NCBI GenBank assembly: GCA_947504185.1 | Contig: CANNGJ010000024.1 | Coordinates: 1 to 41,954 of the forward strand | Length of the DNA: 41,954 nt | Source of the DNA: an uncultured Tenacibaculum sp. | Lineage (GTDB): Bacteria > Bacteroidota > Bacteroidia > Flavobacteriales > Flavobacteriaceae | Direction of reading: 5' to 3' | Shown here: positions 1 through 7,950 of the stretch, piece by piece | How the letters are laid out: the number at the start of each line of letters is the position of its first letter | Position numbering within the stretch: position 1 is the stretch's first letter | Notes under the pieces: model-generated | The model's database searches: none | The model's input: only the letters and a program-made list of their open reading frames with translations | Told to the model about the DNA's origin: nothing | Position numbers and translations under genes: made by a program

Positions 1-74
1 CAAATAATTAAAGCCAAAATTATAACCGACGGAAAATAAAAAAGTCGGAAGATTTTTTCTTCCGACCATGACTA
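1..74. repeat. Left copy of a 74-bp perfect inverted repeat
   Basis: Bases 1-74 are the exact reverse complement of 41793-41866. The copy begins at the window edge, so the true repeat may be longer to the left. Weaker similarity continues inward for about 20 bases (75-95 against 41771-41792). The repeat contains a perfect 8-bp hairpin, GTCGGAAG (44-51) with CTTCCGAC (59-66). Its T-tract lies on the minus strand, so this copy is a terminator pointing left, yet no minus-strand gene lies to its right. Confidence 0.95.
38..66 (-). terminator. Terminator-type hairpin without a gene to serve
   Basis: The stem is 44-51/59-66 with a 7-base loop. Read on the minus strand it is followed by six T residues (complement of 38-43). 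The identical hairpin at the right end of the window follows a beta-barrel gene and fits as its terminator. Here the neighbouring gene to the right is the his operon on the plus strand, so this copy looks displaced. Confidence 0.6.
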
Positions 75-110
75 CTTTTAAAGGTGGCTTTTTTATTTTT
101 ATAGAAATAC

Positions 111-142
111 TTGCATAATTAAAAATAAAAAGCAAATATTTG
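111..142 (+). promoter_or_regulatory. Possible promoter of the his operon
   Basis: A TTG at 111-113 and a TATTTG at 137-142 are separated by 23 bases. This resembles the Bacteroidota primary-sigma pattern TTG-N17-23-TAnnTTTG, although the first T of the -7 consensus is not matched. Transcription would start near 149, just upstream of the leader peptide start at 162, which is what an attenuator needs. The assignment is tentative. Confidence 0.4.
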
Positions 143-161
143 TAGCAACAAAAAATAAGAC

Positions 162-215
162 ATGATTTTTAATCAATTACATCATCATTTTCATACTTGC
201 ACTCAAGCGAGCTGA
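162..215 (+). CDS. Histidine operon leader peptide
   Basis: This is a 17-codon reading frame encoding MIFNQLHHHFHTCTQAS. Codons 7-9 and 11 are CAT, so four of five consecutive codons (180-194) are histidine. Such runs are the hallmark of leader peptides whose translation senses charged tRNA-His. It lies about 130 bases upstream of hisG, immediately 5' of a hairpin that ends in a T-tract. The stop codon (213-215) falls in the right arm of the first hairpin, as expected of a ribosome-stall attenuator. It is too short for ordinary gene callers. The peptide itself probably has no function beyond being translated. Confidence 0.85.
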   Translation: MIFNQLHHHFHTCTQAS

Positions 216-280
216 AAATGTATTGATTAAAAACAACATATATTTCAAAATCCGTTTGAGTAAATCAAACGGGTTTTTTG
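166..280 (+). promoter_or_regulatory. his transcription attenuator (alternative hairpins)
   Basis: Three structures can be drawn by eye. Hairpin 1:2 pairs 166-180 (one bulged T) with 219-233 and, inside that, CATTTTCA (186-193) with TGAAAATG (213-220). The antiterminator pairs ACTCAA (201-206) with TTGAGT (256-261). The terminator pairs CCGTTTGA (252-259) with TCAAACGG (265-272). The antiterminator uses bases from the left terminator arm, so the last two are mutually exclusive. The His codons lie in the left arm of hairpin 1:2. A ribosome stalled there would free 201-206 and favour read-through into hisG. This is established logic for enterobacterial his operons; its application here is inferred from the sequence. 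Confidence 0.82.
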
Positions 281-283
281 TTT
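252..283 (+). terminator. Attenuator terminator upstream of hisG
   Basis: A perfect 8-bp stem, CCGTTTGA/TCAAACGG, with a GTAAA loop is followed by GTTTTTTG and TTT. It lies 60 bases before the hisG start and after the His-rich leader peptide, so it would stop transcription when histidine is plentiful. Confidence 0.85.
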
Positions 284-342
284 CTACAGGCGCCAAGAAA
301 TAAAACTTCACAAAAGATTTACTCAAACTTATCCAACAAAAA

Positions 343-1200
343 ATGAGTAAATTAAAAATAGCCATACAAAAATCAGGAAGACTAAATCAAGATTCTCTTC
401 AAATACTTAAAGAATGTGGAGTTTCTATAGATAATGGAAAAGATCAATTGAAAGCATCTTCAAGTAATTTTCCTTTAGAAGTATTCTATCTTAGAAATGG
501 AGATATTCCGCAATATCTTAATGATGGAGTAGTAGATGCTGCAATTATTGGAGAAAATTTATTAGTTGAAAAAGGAGAAGGGATTAAGTTTATTGAAAAG
601 CTCGGTTTTTCAAAATGTAGAGTTTCATTAGCTATACCTAAAAATGAATTTTATAAAGGGATTTCGTATTTTGAAAATAAAAAGATAGCTACTTCTTATC
701 CTGAAACTGTGAAACGTTTTTTAGAGAAAAACAAGGTAAAATCCCAGTTGCACATTATAAACGGATCTGTTGAAATAGCACCAAATATTGGGTTAGCCAA
801 TGGTATTTGCGATATTGTATCTAGTGGTTCAACATTATTTAAAAATAATCTTAAAGAAGTAGAAGTTCTTTTAAAATCAGAAGCTGTATTGGCTGCATCA
901 CCACAAATTAAAAATGGACAGAAAGAAATTTTAGATAAACTTCAATTTAGAATTCAATCAGTTTTAAAAGGAAGAAAATCGAAGTATGTACTGTTAAATG
1001 CTCCAAATGATAAATTAGAAAAGATTATTGATATTCTACCAGGAATGAGAAGTCCTACAGTTTTACCGTTGGCAGAAGAAGGGTGGAGTTCGGTACATTC
1101 AGTACTAGATAAAAATGAATTTTGGGAAATTATAGATGAGCTTAAGAAAAATGGAGCAGAAGGAATCTTAGTATGTCCAATAGAAAAAATGGTTGTTTGA
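343..1200 (+). CDS. hisG: ATP phosphoribosyltransferase, long form
   Basis: Cytosolic enzyme of the first committed step of histidine synthesis, joining ATP and PRPP to give phosphoribosyl-ATP. The 285 residues open with the family's typical KIAIQKSGRL. The substrate-binding region carries GICDIVSSGSTL, which matches the PRPP-binding stretch. The length and a C-terminal ACT-like domain (about residues 210-285, ending in EGILVCPIEKMV) mark the hexameric long form. That form is normally feedback-inhibited by histidine and needs no HisZ partner. It is first in an eight-gene operon and lies behind the His attenuator. The ATG at 343 fits the family's N terminus. It is followed after 5 bases by the hisD start chosen here. 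Confidence 0.97.
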   Translation: MSKLKIAIQKSGRLNQDSLQILKECGVSIDNGKDQLKASSSNFPLEVFYLRNGDIPQYLNDGVVDAAIIGENLLVEKGEGIKFIEKLGFSKCRVSLAIPKNEFYKGISYFENKKIATSYPETVKRFLEKNKVKSQLHIINGSVEIAPNIGLANGICDIVSSGSTLFKNNLKEVEVLLKSEAVLAASPQIKNGQKEILDKLQFRIQSVLKGRKSKYVLLNAPNDKLEKIIDILPGMRSPTVLPLAEEGWSSVHSVLDKNEFWEIIDELKKNGAEGILVCPIEKMVV

Positions 1201-1205
1201 AAGAT

Positions 1206-2498
1206 ATGATACGAATAATTAAAAACCCTGTAGCTAAACAATGGAACTCAATCTGTGAGAGAGTTACATTTAGTGAGAATAGTTTACAAGAAAGTGTAAC
1301 AGCTATTTTAGAAGATGTAAAAGTTAACAAAGACAATGCATTAGTTAAGTATGCTGAATTATTTGATAAGGTTAAAATAACCTCTTTTAAAGTGACAGAA
1401 GAAGAACTTACTGAGGCAAAAGTATTAGTATCTAATGAATTAAAAGAAGCAATTCAATTAGCAAAATCTAATATAGAAGTATTTCACAGCTCACAAAAGG
1501 AAGTTGAAAATAAAATAGAAACGGCAAGAGGAGTAATTTGTTGGAGAAGAAGTGTAGCTATAGAAAAAGTTGGATTATACATTCCTGGAGGTACAGCACC
1601 TTTATTTTCAACTATTTTAATGTTAGGTGTTCCTGCTAATATTGCTGGGTGTAAAGAGATAATATTATGCACACCTCCAAACAAAGAAGGAAAGGTAAAT
1701 CCAGCAATTTTATACACCGCTCAGTTAGTTGGGATAACTAAAATATTTAAAGTTGGTGGGGCACAAGCCATTGGGGCTATGACATTTGGGACAGAAACGA
1801 TACCTAATGTATATAAAATTTTAGGGCCAGGGAATCAATATGTAACAAAAGCAAAAGAATTAATTCAACAGCAAGGAGTGTCAATAGATATGCCAGCAGG
1901 ACCAAGTGAAGTATTAGTTATTGCAGATAAGAGTTCAAATCCAACATTCATAGCTGCAGATTTACTTTCTCAAGCAGAACATGGAGTGGACAGTCAGGTT
2001 GTATTGGTTTCAACAGAAGAAGAAGTTATAAGGTTGGTAAATAAAGAATTAGAGAGTCAATTAAATTTTTTAGAAAGAAAAGAAATTGCTTCGAAAGCAT
2101 TGAAAAATAGTTTTTCGGTACTATTAAATTCAAAAGAAGAATGTATTCAATTTAGTAATACTTATGCTCCTGAGCATTTAATTATAGCTTCTGAAAATGC
2201 ACCAGATTTCATTAACGGCATTACCAACGCAGGTTCTGTGTTTTTAGGAAATTATAGTTGTGAAAGTGCAGGAGACTACGCTAGCGGAACAAATCATACA
2301 CTACCAACAAACGGATATGCTAAAAATTATAGCGGAGTTTCGTTAGATAGTTTTGTTAAGAAAATCACGTTTCAGGAAGTAACTAGAGAGGGAATTATAA
2401 CTATTGGAAATGCCATTGAAATTATGGCTGAAGCAGAAGGATTACAAGCCCACAAAAATGCGGTTACAGTTAGATTAAAAGAGATTAGCAATGTTTAG
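1206..2498 (+). CDS. hisD: Histidinol dehydrogenase
   Basis: Oxidises L-histidinol to L-histidine in two NAD-dependent steps. The 430-residue frame from ATG 1206 matches the usual family length. An upstream ATG at 1173 would overlap hisG and add 11 unrelated residues, so I prefer 1206. Zinc and catalytic residues are all visible: Gln256 and His259 in LSQAEHG, the Glu323-His324 pair in YAPEHL, Asp357 in SAGDYASGTNH, and His416 near the end. NAD-binding signatures are GLYIPGGTAPLFST and GPGNQYV. The gene overlaps hisC by 8 bases, which indicates translational coupling. Confidence 0.96.
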   Translation: MIRIIKNPVAKQWNSICERVTFSENSLQESVTAILEDVKVNKDNALVKYAELFDKVKITSFKVTEEELTEAKVLVSNELKEAIQLAKSNIEVFHSSQKEVENKIETARGVICWRRSVAIEKVGLYIPGGTAPLFSTILMLGVPANIAGCKEIILCTPPNKEGKVNPAILYTAQLVGITKIFKVGGAQAIGAMTFGTETIPNVYKILGPGNQYVTKAKELIQQQGVSIDMPAGPSEVLVIADKSSNPTFIAADLLSQAEHGVDSQVVLVSTEEEVIRLVNKELESQLNFLERKEIASKALKNSFSVLLNSKEECIQFSNTYAPEHLIIASENAPDFINGITNAGSVFLGNYSCESAGDYASGTNHTLPTNGYAKNYSGVSLDSFVKKITFQEVTREGIITIGNAIEIMAEAEGLQAHKNAVTVRLKEISNV

Positions 2499-3516
2499 TT
2501 TAGAAAAAATAGTACGTCCAAATATTCAGAAATTAGAGGCCTATTCATCTGCAAGGGATGAATTTAAAGGTACAGCGGAAGTATATTTAGATGCCAACGA
2601 AAATCCTTATGGTACATTAAACCGTTATCCAGATCCGCAACAACTAAAAATTAAGAATAAACTTTCAGAAATAAAGAAAGTAGCAGTCAATCAAATTTTT
2701 ATAGGAAATGGAAGTGATGAAGTAATTGATTTAGCTTTTAGAGTTTTTTGCGAGCCTGGAAAGGATAAGGCCTTAACATTTTCTCCAACATATGGAATGT
2801 ATGATGTATCTGCAGCAATAAACAATATAGAGTTAATCAAACAACCGCTATTGGCAGACTTTCAAATTAATCTAAATCAGTTGCAACCATATCAAGAAAT
2901 GGAAGATGTGAAATTGATTTTTATTTGTTCGCCAAACAATCCAACAGGAAATATTATTAATAAAGAAGATATAGAATACATTCTCAAGAACTTTAACGGA
3001 ATAGTAATAATAGATGAAGCTTATATTGATTTTAGTACGAAGGAATCTTTTATTTCTGAAATAGAGAATTATCCTAATCTAATAGTAAGTCAAACTTTTA
3101 GTAAGGCTTGGGGAATGGCTTCGGCTAGAGTAGGTGTAGCTTATGCTAATAGACAAATAGTAAGCTTATATAATAAGGTGAAGCCACCATACAATGTAAG
3201 TTCCTTAAATCAGGAAGCTGTTTTAGCTGTATTAAATAGCCCAGCAAAGTTTGAGATTGAGAAGAATATTATTTTAAATGAAAGAGAGAAAATAATAAAC
3301 CAACTGGTAAGTATAGCTTGCATAAGAAAGATATATCCAACTGAAGCAAACTTTGTTTTAATTGAAGTTAAAGATGCAAATAAATTGTATCAATACTTAG
3401 TAGTTAAAAAAATAATTACAAGAAATAGAAATAGTTTAATAAATAACTGCTTACGAATAACCATTGGAAGTCCTGAAGAAAACAAACAACTAATCAACAC
3501 ACTACAAGAATTATAA
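2491..3516 (+). CDS. hisC: Histidinol-phosphate aminotransferase
   Basis: PLP enzyme that transaminates imidazole-acetol phosphate to histidinol phosphate. The 341 residues form a fold-type I aminotransferase. Visible motifs are the N-terminal [18 protein letters not shown] (about 146-154), IIDEAYIDF with the PLP-ring Asp (about 173-181), and the PLP lysine Lys205 in [16 protein letters not shown]. Arg residues of the C-terminal substrate-binding segment are present (NCLRITIG). The start lies inside the hisD end (8-base overlap), and hisB follows after 1 base. Class I/II aminotransferases can be misassigned in isolation, but the operon position settles this one. Confidence 0.96.
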   Translation: MFSLEKIVRPNIQKLEAYSSARDEFKGTAEVYLDANENPYGTLNRYPDPQQLKIKNKLSEIKKVAVNQIFIGNGSDEVIDLAFRVFCEPGKDKALTFSPTYGMYDVSAAINNIELIKQPLLADFQINLNQLQPYQEMEDVKLIFICSPNNPTGNIINKEDIEYILKNFNGIVIIDEAYIDFSTKESFISEIENYPNLIVSQTFSKAWGMASARVGVAYANRQIVSLYNKVKPPYNVSSLNQEAVLAVLNSPAKFEIEKNIILNEREKIINQLVSIACIRKIYPTEANFVLIEVKDANKLYQYLVVKKIITRNRNSLINNCLRITIGSPEENKQLINTLQEL

Positions 3517-3517
3517 A

Positions 3518-4651
3518 ATGAAACGAGTATTATTTATAGATAGAGATGGAACTTTAATTAAAGAACCAGCAGATGAACAAACAGATTCATTTGAAAAATT
3601 ACAATTTTATCCTAAAGTATTTCAAGGATTAAGTAAAATAGCTCAAGAGTTTGATTTTGAATTGGTATTGGTAACAAATCAAGATGGATTAGGAACAGAG
3701 GTATATCCAGAAAACTCCTTTTGGCCTGTGCATAATTTTGTAATGAAAACTTTAAAAGAAGAGGGAATTGAATTTACCGAAGAAATTATAGACAGAACTT
3801 TTGCGAAAGACAATCAACCTACTAGAAAACCAAATACAGGTTTATTAACTAAATATTTTTCTGCGGATTATGATTTAGAAAATTCATTTGTAATAGGAGA
3901 TAGATTAACAGATATTGAATTAGCTAAAAATCTTGGTGCAAAGGGAATTTATATTAATGATGAAACCTTTTTAGGAGTAGATGAAATTACGGTAAAAAGA
4001 AGTGAGTTAGATGAATTTATTGCGTTAGAAAGTAATGATTGGAATTCCATTTATAAATTTTTAAAACTAAAAGAAAGAACGGCATCGATAGAACGTAATA
4101 CAAACGAAACACAAATTAAAATTGATCTGAACCTAGACGGAAAGGGAAAAAGTAACATAGCTACAGGAATTGCTTTTTTTGACCATATGTTAGACCAAAT
4201 AGCACGTCACGGTCAAATGAATTTGGATATACAAGTAAAGGGAGATTTAGAAGTAGATGAACATCACACAATAGAGGATACAGCAATAGCTTTAGGCGAA
4301 GTGTTTGCCAAGGCTCTGGAAAGTAAATTAGGAATAGAACGTTATGGATTTTGTTTACCAATGGACGATTGTTTGGCACAGGTAGCTATTGATTTTGGTG
4401 GACGTAATTGGTTGGTTTGGGATGCTGAGTTTAATAGAGAGATGATTGGAAAAATGCCAACAGAAATGTTTTATCACTTTTTTAAATCATTCACAGATGG
4501 AGCCAAATGCAATTTAAACATTAAGGCAGAAGGAACCAATGAACATCATAAAATAGAAGCAATATTTAAAGCATTTGCAAAAGCCATAAAAGTAGCTGTT
4601 AAAAGAGATGCTTCAAAGATGATATTGCCATCAACAAAAGGAACTTTATAA
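3518..4651 (+). CDS. hisB: Bifunctional histidinol-phosphatase / imidazoleglycerol-phosphate dehydratase
   Basis: Two enzymes in one 377-residue chain. Residues 1-185 are a HAD phosphatase ([10 protein letters not shown] with Asp8 and Asp10, [23 protein letters not shown]) that dephosphorylates histidinol phosphate. Residues about 188-377 are the dehydratase, with manganese ligands in [12 protein letters not shown] (about 221-232) and [10 protein letters not shown] (about 247-256). The Cys/His zinc loop found before CRKP in E. coli HisB is absent: the equivalent stretch reads [12 protein letters not shown]. The phosphatase half therefore appears zinc-free. hisH follows after 1 base. Confidence 0.96.
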   Translation: MKRVLFIDRDGTLIKEPADEQTDSFEKLQFYPKVFQGLSKIAQEFDFELVLVTNQDGLGTEVYPENSFWPVHNFVMKTLKEEGIEFTEEIIDRTFAKDNQPTRKPNTGLLTKYFSADYDLENSFVIGDRLTDIELAKNLGAKGIYINDETFLGVDEITVKRSELDEFIALESNDWNSIYKFLKLKERTASIERNTNETQIKIDLNLDGKGKSNIATGIAFFDHMLDQIARHGQMNLDIQVKGDLEVDEHHTIEDTAIALGEVFAKALESKLGIERYGFCLPMDDCLAQVAIDFGGRNWLVWDAEFNREMIGKMPTEMFYHFFKSFTDGAKCNLNIKAEGTNEHHKIEAIFKAFAKAIKVAVKRDASKMILPSTKGTL

Positions 4652-4652
4652 A

Positions 4653-5234
4653 ATGATAGCAATTATAAAATATAATGCAGGGAATATCCGATCTGTTCAA
4701 AATGCAGTTTCTAGATTAGGATATAAAAGTATCATAACAGATAATTCTGATGACATTAGAAAAGCGGATAAAGTAATTTTTCCAGGAGTTGGTGAAGCAA
4801 GTACTGCAATGAATTATTTAAAAGAAAGAAAACTAGATGAAGTTATCCTTTCTTTAAAGCAGCCAGTTTTAGGAATTTGTTTAGGGTTACAATTAATGAG
4901 TAAATTTTCTGAAGAAGGAAATACAAAATGCCTTGGAATATTTGATACCGTTACTAAGAAGTTTCCATCTTTAGACAAAGTTCCACATATGGGATGGAAT
5001 AATTTTTCAGAATTTAAAGAATCTACTTTATTAAAAGGAATCGATTTAGAGGATGATGTGTACTATATTCATGGATATTACGCAGAACCATGTAATGAAA
5101 CCATTGCTACCTGTAATTATATAAAAGAATTTAGTTCGGTAATGCAAAAAGATAATTTTTATGCGATGCAGTTTCATCCAGAAAAATCAGCAAACGTAGG
5201 AGAACAATTATTAACGAGTTTTTTGACGTTATAA
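4653..5234 (+). CDS. hisH: Imidazole glycerol phosphate synthase, glutaminase subunit
   Basis: Class I glutamine amidotransferase that feeds ammonia to HisF. The 193 residues carry the nucleophile Cys76 in GICLGLQLM and the His175/Glu177 pair in FHPEKS, completing the triad. PGVGEA near the N terminus supplies the oxyanion strand. It is separated from its partner hisF by hisA, a common order. The stop codon lies inside a 14-bp perfect palindrome (5225-5238). It is followed by the only sizeable gap of the operon, 45 bases that contain a degraded dispersed repeat. Confidence 0.95.
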   Translation: MIAIIKYNAGNIRSVQNAVSRLGYKSIITDNSDDIRKADKVIFPGVGEASTAMNYLKERKLDEVILSLKQPVLGICLGLQLMSKFSEEGNTKCLGIFDTVTKKFPSLDKVPHMGWNNFSEFKESTLLKGIDLEDDVYYIHGYYAEPCNETIATCNYIKEFSSVMQKDNFYAMQFHPEKSANVGEQLLTSFLTL

Positions 5235-5260
5235 CGTCATTCTGAACTTGTTTCAAAATC
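5225..5260. repeat. Degraded dispersed repeat in the hisH-hisA gap
   Basis: GACGTTATAACGTC at 5225-5238 is a perfect palindrome across the hisH stop codon. It runs into CGTCATTCTGAACTTG and TTTCAAAATC (5235-5260). From memory, this last sequence resembles a very common intergenic repeat of flavobacterial genomes whose intact form can fold as ATTCTGAA...TTCAGAAT. Here the right arm is altered (TTTCAAAAT), so the copy seems decayed. The sequence is certain; the link to the dispersed family is from recall. Confidence 0.5.
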
Positions 5261-5279
5261 ACATTTAATCAAATAGAAA

Positions 5280-5993
5280 ATGAGAATTATACCAGCTATA
5301 GATATTATTGAAGGAAAATGTGTTCGTCTTACTAAAGGTGATTACAATACAAAAAAAATATATAATGAGAATCCGTTAGAAGTAGCTCAAGAATTTGAGG
5401 CAAACGGAATTCAATATTTACATTTAGTAGATCTAGATGGGGCAAAATCTAGTAAAATTGTTAATTATAAAGTGCTAGAAGAAATAGCTTCTAAAACCAG
5501 TTTAGATATTGATTTTGGAGGAGGGATTAAATCTAATGAAGATGTTAAGATAGCTTTTGAAAGTGGAGCTAACCAAATAACAGGAGGGAGTATAGCGGTT
5601 AAAAACCCAGATATTTTAATAAACTGGTTAAGTACCTATGGAAGTGAAAGAATAATTTTAGGTGCAGATTGCAAAAATAGGAGAATAACAACTCATGGTT
5701 GGATGCAAACATCAGAGGTTGATGTAGTAGATTTTATAAAAGATTATGAAGAAGTTGGGATTAAAAATGTGATTTGTACAGATGTAGCTAAAGACGGAAT
5801 GTTGCAAGGAGTCTCTTTAGATTTATATAAAGAGATATTAAGTAAAACGGATATTAATTTAATAGCAAGCGGAGGAGTTGCCAATATGAATGATTTGTTT
5901 ACACTTAAAGAAATAGGGTGTGAAGGAGCAATCATAGGTAAAGCAATTTATGAGGAAAGAATATCATTAAAAGAATTACAAGAACTATGTTAA
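5280..5993 (+). CDS. hisA: ProFAR isomerase
   Basis: Isomerises ProFAR to PRFAR in histidine synthesis. The 237-residue (beta/alpha)8 barrel shows twofold symmetry and phosphate-binding GGGIKS and ASGGV motifs. The catalytic acids are Asp8 ([12 protein letters not shown]) and Asp130 (ILGADCKN). It starts 45 bases after hisH, the only intergenic gap in the operon of more than a few bases. The end overlaps the hisF start by 7 bases. HisA and HisF are paralogous; the [10 protein letters not shown] segment and gene order identify this one as HisA. Confidence 0.96.
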   Translation: MRIIPAIDIIEGKCVRLTKGDYNTKKIYNENPLEVAQEFEANGIQYLHLVDLDGAKSSKIVNYKVLEEIASKTSLDIDFGGGIKSNEDVKIAFESGANQITGGSIAVKNPDILINWLSTYGSERIILGADCKNRRITTHGWMQTSEVDVVDFIKDYEEVGIKNVICTDVAKDGMLQGVSLDLYKEILSKTDINLIASGGVANMNDLFTLKEIGCEGAIIGKAIYEERISLKELQELC

Positions 5994-6739
5994 AAAAAAG
6001 AATCATTCCTTGTTTAGATATCAAGAATGGAAGAACCGTAAAAGGAGTCAATTTTATTGATATTAAAGATGCAGGTAATCCTGTTGAGTTAGCAAAACAG
6101 TATGTATTACAAGGAGCAGATGAACTTGTTTTTTTAGATATAACAGCAACATTAGAAAATAGAAAAACCTTAGTAGAATTAGTAGAAACTATAGCAAAAG
6201 AAATAAATATACCCTTTACCGTAGGAGGTGGAATTAGCTCAGTAGAAGATGCTTTACAATTAATAAAAGCAGGGGCAGATAAGGTGAGTATTAATTCATC
6301 GGCAGTAAAGAATCCAAAGTTAATAATAGATTTAAAAGAGCGCTTTGGAAGTCAGTTTGTTGTAGTTGCAATAGATACTAAAAATGTAAATGGTACTCAG
6401 AAAGTATTTACTAAAGGAGGTACTTTTGAAACAGATTTAGAGACTTTAAAGTGGGCTAAGAAAGTGGAAGCTTTAGGAGCAGGAGAAATATTGTTAACAT
6501 CTATGAATAGTGATGGAACTAAGAATGGATTTGATATAGAAATAACTAAAACAATAAGTAAATCTGTAAATATTCCAGTAATAGCTTCAGGAGGAGCAGG
6601 AAGTATAGAAGATTTTGAAGAAGTGTTTGAAAAAACAGAGGTAAGTGCCGGATTAGCGGCAAGTATTTTTCACTTCGGAGAAATTCCTATACCAATATTA
6701 AAAAGAGAATTAAAACAAAAAAATATTCCAATTAGATGA
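5987..6739 (+). CDS. hisF: Imidazole glycerol phosphate synthase, cyclase subunit
   Basis: Uses ammonia delivered by HisH to convert PRFAR to imidazole glycerol phosphate and AICAR. The 250-residue (beta/alpha)8 barrel carries the two catalytic aspartates, Asp11 in [14 protein letters not shown] and Asp130 in VVAIDTKN. It also has phosphate sites GGGISS (about 80-85) and ASGGAGS (about 200). [13 protein letters not shown] is a strong HisF signature. The start overlaps the hisA end and the stop overlaps the hisI start, so translation is probably coupled throughout. Confidence 0.97.
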   Translation: MLKKRIIPCLDIKNGRTVKGVNFIDIKDAGNPVELAKQYVLQGADELVFLDITATLENRKTLVELVETIAKEINIPFTVGGGISSVEDALQLIKAGADKVSINSSAVKNPKLIIDLKERFGSQFVVVAIDTKNVNGTQKVFTKGGTFETDLETLKWAKKVEALGAGEILLTSMNSDGTKNGFDIEITKTISKSVNIPVIASGGAGSIEDFEEVFEKTEVSAGLAASIFHFGEIPIPILKRELKQKNIPIR

Positions 6740-7320
6740 AAATAGATTTTGCAAAGGGTAACGGATTAGTTCCCGTAATAATTCAGGACCAAATAACATT
6801 GCAAGTACTTATGTTAGGTTATATGAATGAAGAAGCATTTTTAAAAACAAAGACAGAAAAAAAAGTAACCTTTTTTAGTAGAACAAAGAACAGGTTATGG
6901 ACTAAAGGAGAAACTTCAGGGAACTTTTTAAATGTAAAAGAGATTAAACTCGATTGCGATCAAGATACCTTACTTATAAAAGTAATACCAGAAGGGGCTA
7001 CTTGTCATAAAGGAACAACTTCTTGTTTTGGAGAAGAAGACACACAAGGTTTTCTTTATAAATTAGAAGATATTATAAATAATCGAATAGATAATGATAT
7101 TGAAGATTCCTATACAAACAAATTATATAAAAGAGGAATAAATAAAGTAGTACAAAAAGTAGGAGAAGAAGCTGTTGAGTTGGTAATAGAAGCTAAAGAT
7201 AACAATGAAGAATTATTTAAAAATGAAGCGGCAGATTTGTTATACCACTATATAATACTGCTTAAAGCAAAAGGGTATAAAATACAGGATATAGAAAACG
7301 TTTTAAAGCGGAGAAATTAA
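6736..7320 (+). CDS. hisI: Bifunctional PRA-CH / PRA-PH
   Basis: Fused HisIE (194 residues) for steps two and three of the pathway. Residues 1-105 are the cyclohydrolase, with Cys74, Cys90 and Cys97 as zinc ligands in LDCDQD and [12 protein letters not shown]. Residues about 107-194 are the pyrophosphohydrolase, with the acidic helix [13 protein letters not shown] (about 142-154) and NEAADLLYH. The start overlaps hisF by 4 bases. It is the last his gene. No simple terminator follows; instead a long palindromic element starts within about 15 bases of the stop codon. Confidence 0.96.
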   Translation: MKIDFAKGNGLVPVIIQDQITLQVLMLGYMNEEAFLKTKTEKKVTFFSRTKNRLWTKGETSGNFLNVKEIKLDCDQDTLLIKVIPEGATCHKGTTSCFGEEDTQGFLYKLEDIINNRIDNDIEDSYTNKLYKRGINKVVQKVGEEAVELVIEAKDNNEELFKNEAADLLYHYIILLKAKGYKIQDIENVLKRRN

Positions 7321-7325
7321 AGTTT

Positions 7326-7467
7326 CTTCGCTAACGTGTTTGTGTATGGTTAGTTGAGTGTGTAAGCAACTAATTGTAGTAAACAAATACGAACCAGAAA
7401 AAATTCCGAAGGAATTTTCCAAACAAGTATTTGCAAAAGCAATTAATTATACACGGTGTTACCACAC
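7326..7467. repeat. Long structured palindromic element, left boundary of the island
   Basis: Between end boxes CTTCGCTAAC (7326-7335) and GTTACCACAC (7458-7467) the strand can fold into five nested stems: AACGTGT/ACACGTT (7333-7339, 7464-7470), GTGTAT/ATACAC (7342-7347, 7449-7454), TTAGTTG/CAATTAA with one G-T pair (7350-7356, 7440-7446), CAAATAC/GTATTTG (7384-7390, 7427-7433) and AAAATTCC/GGAATTTT (7400-7407, 7411-7418). The same two end boxes recur, inverted, at 9457-9515 on the other side of three accessory genes. It resembles a recombination site or a mobile-cassette end. Its family is not identified. Confidence 0.7.
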
Positions 7468-7525
7468 GTTTTTTATTATAATTGTATAACCAATGGTGAT
7501 TCAGGTCTTAAATCAAATTTATTAG

Positions 7526-7942
7526 TTAATGTGTAAGTATTATGGAATATGAAAAAACATAACAAATTAAGGTTGTAATCATTCCCATAAAAGGAATCCA
7601 AAACCAATATTTTTTTGCTAACCAAGCATAAAAACCAATTGTTAAAATATTAAAAATAAAGAAAAGGTGGTCAGATAGAAAAATAGAGAAGTATTGTAAA
7701 GTCAAATAAAGATTTACGATTCCAATAAACATAATTCCACTACTATGACTCGCATTAAAACCTATCCAACCTCGCCATACTGTAACTTTATTCGTAAGAA
7801 TGATATGTGAATTCTTCATTTCTGAGATTAATTTCTCATTTTTTGAAGAAAATTTATTTGAAAAGAAAGTGTACAAGAGGTGTAGAGTTCCTAGGATAAT
7901 AAGAATTGCTGAACCGACCTGCCAAAGATATTTTTCAATCAT
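7526..7942 (-). CDS. Four-helix conserved membrane protein
   Basis: Small inner-membrane protein of 138 residues. Hydrophobic segments lie at about 8-27, 68-90, 92-110 and 115-135. A conserved-looking WRGWIGFNASHS motif sits in the loop before the second helix. The Trp-x-Gly-Phe-Asn-x-Ser-His pattern recalls the uncharacterised LIC_13387-type family, but that match is from memory. Function is unknown. It is the last gene of a three-gene minus-strand group with the hydrolase 8 bases upstream, inside the palindrome-bounded island. Confidence 0.75.
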   Translation of the reverse strand: MIEKYLWQVGSAILIILGTLHLLYTFFSNKFSSKNEKLISEMKNSHIILTNKVTVWRGWIGFNASHSSGIMFIGIVNLYLTLQYFSIFLSDHLFFIFNILTIGFYAWLAKKYWFWIPFMGMITTLICYVFSYSIILTH

Positions 7943-7950
7943 AATTTTGA

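Noticed and set aside
177..365. Minus-strand reading frame antisense to the his leader
   Set aside because: It spans the attenuator and hisG start, has no recognisable domain or promoter, and the plus strand has a far better explanation (leader peptide and hairpins).
1173..1205. Longer hisD start overlapping hisG
   Set aside because: The extra 11 residues do not match the HisD N terminus; ATG 1206 gives the usual length and catalytic residue numbers matching E. coli HisD with an offset of three.
954..1336. Minus-strand frames antisense to hisG/hisD
   Set aside because: Both lie inside strongly conserved genes and are low-complexity Ser/Phe/Leu translations typical of the reverse strand of AT-rich coding DNA.
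7326..7467. Canonical integron attC site
   Set aside because: Size and folding are suggestive, but CGCTAAC and GTTACCA do not fit the RYYYAAC/GTTRRRY boxes and are not mutually complementary; no integrase is in the window. Kept only as an analogy.
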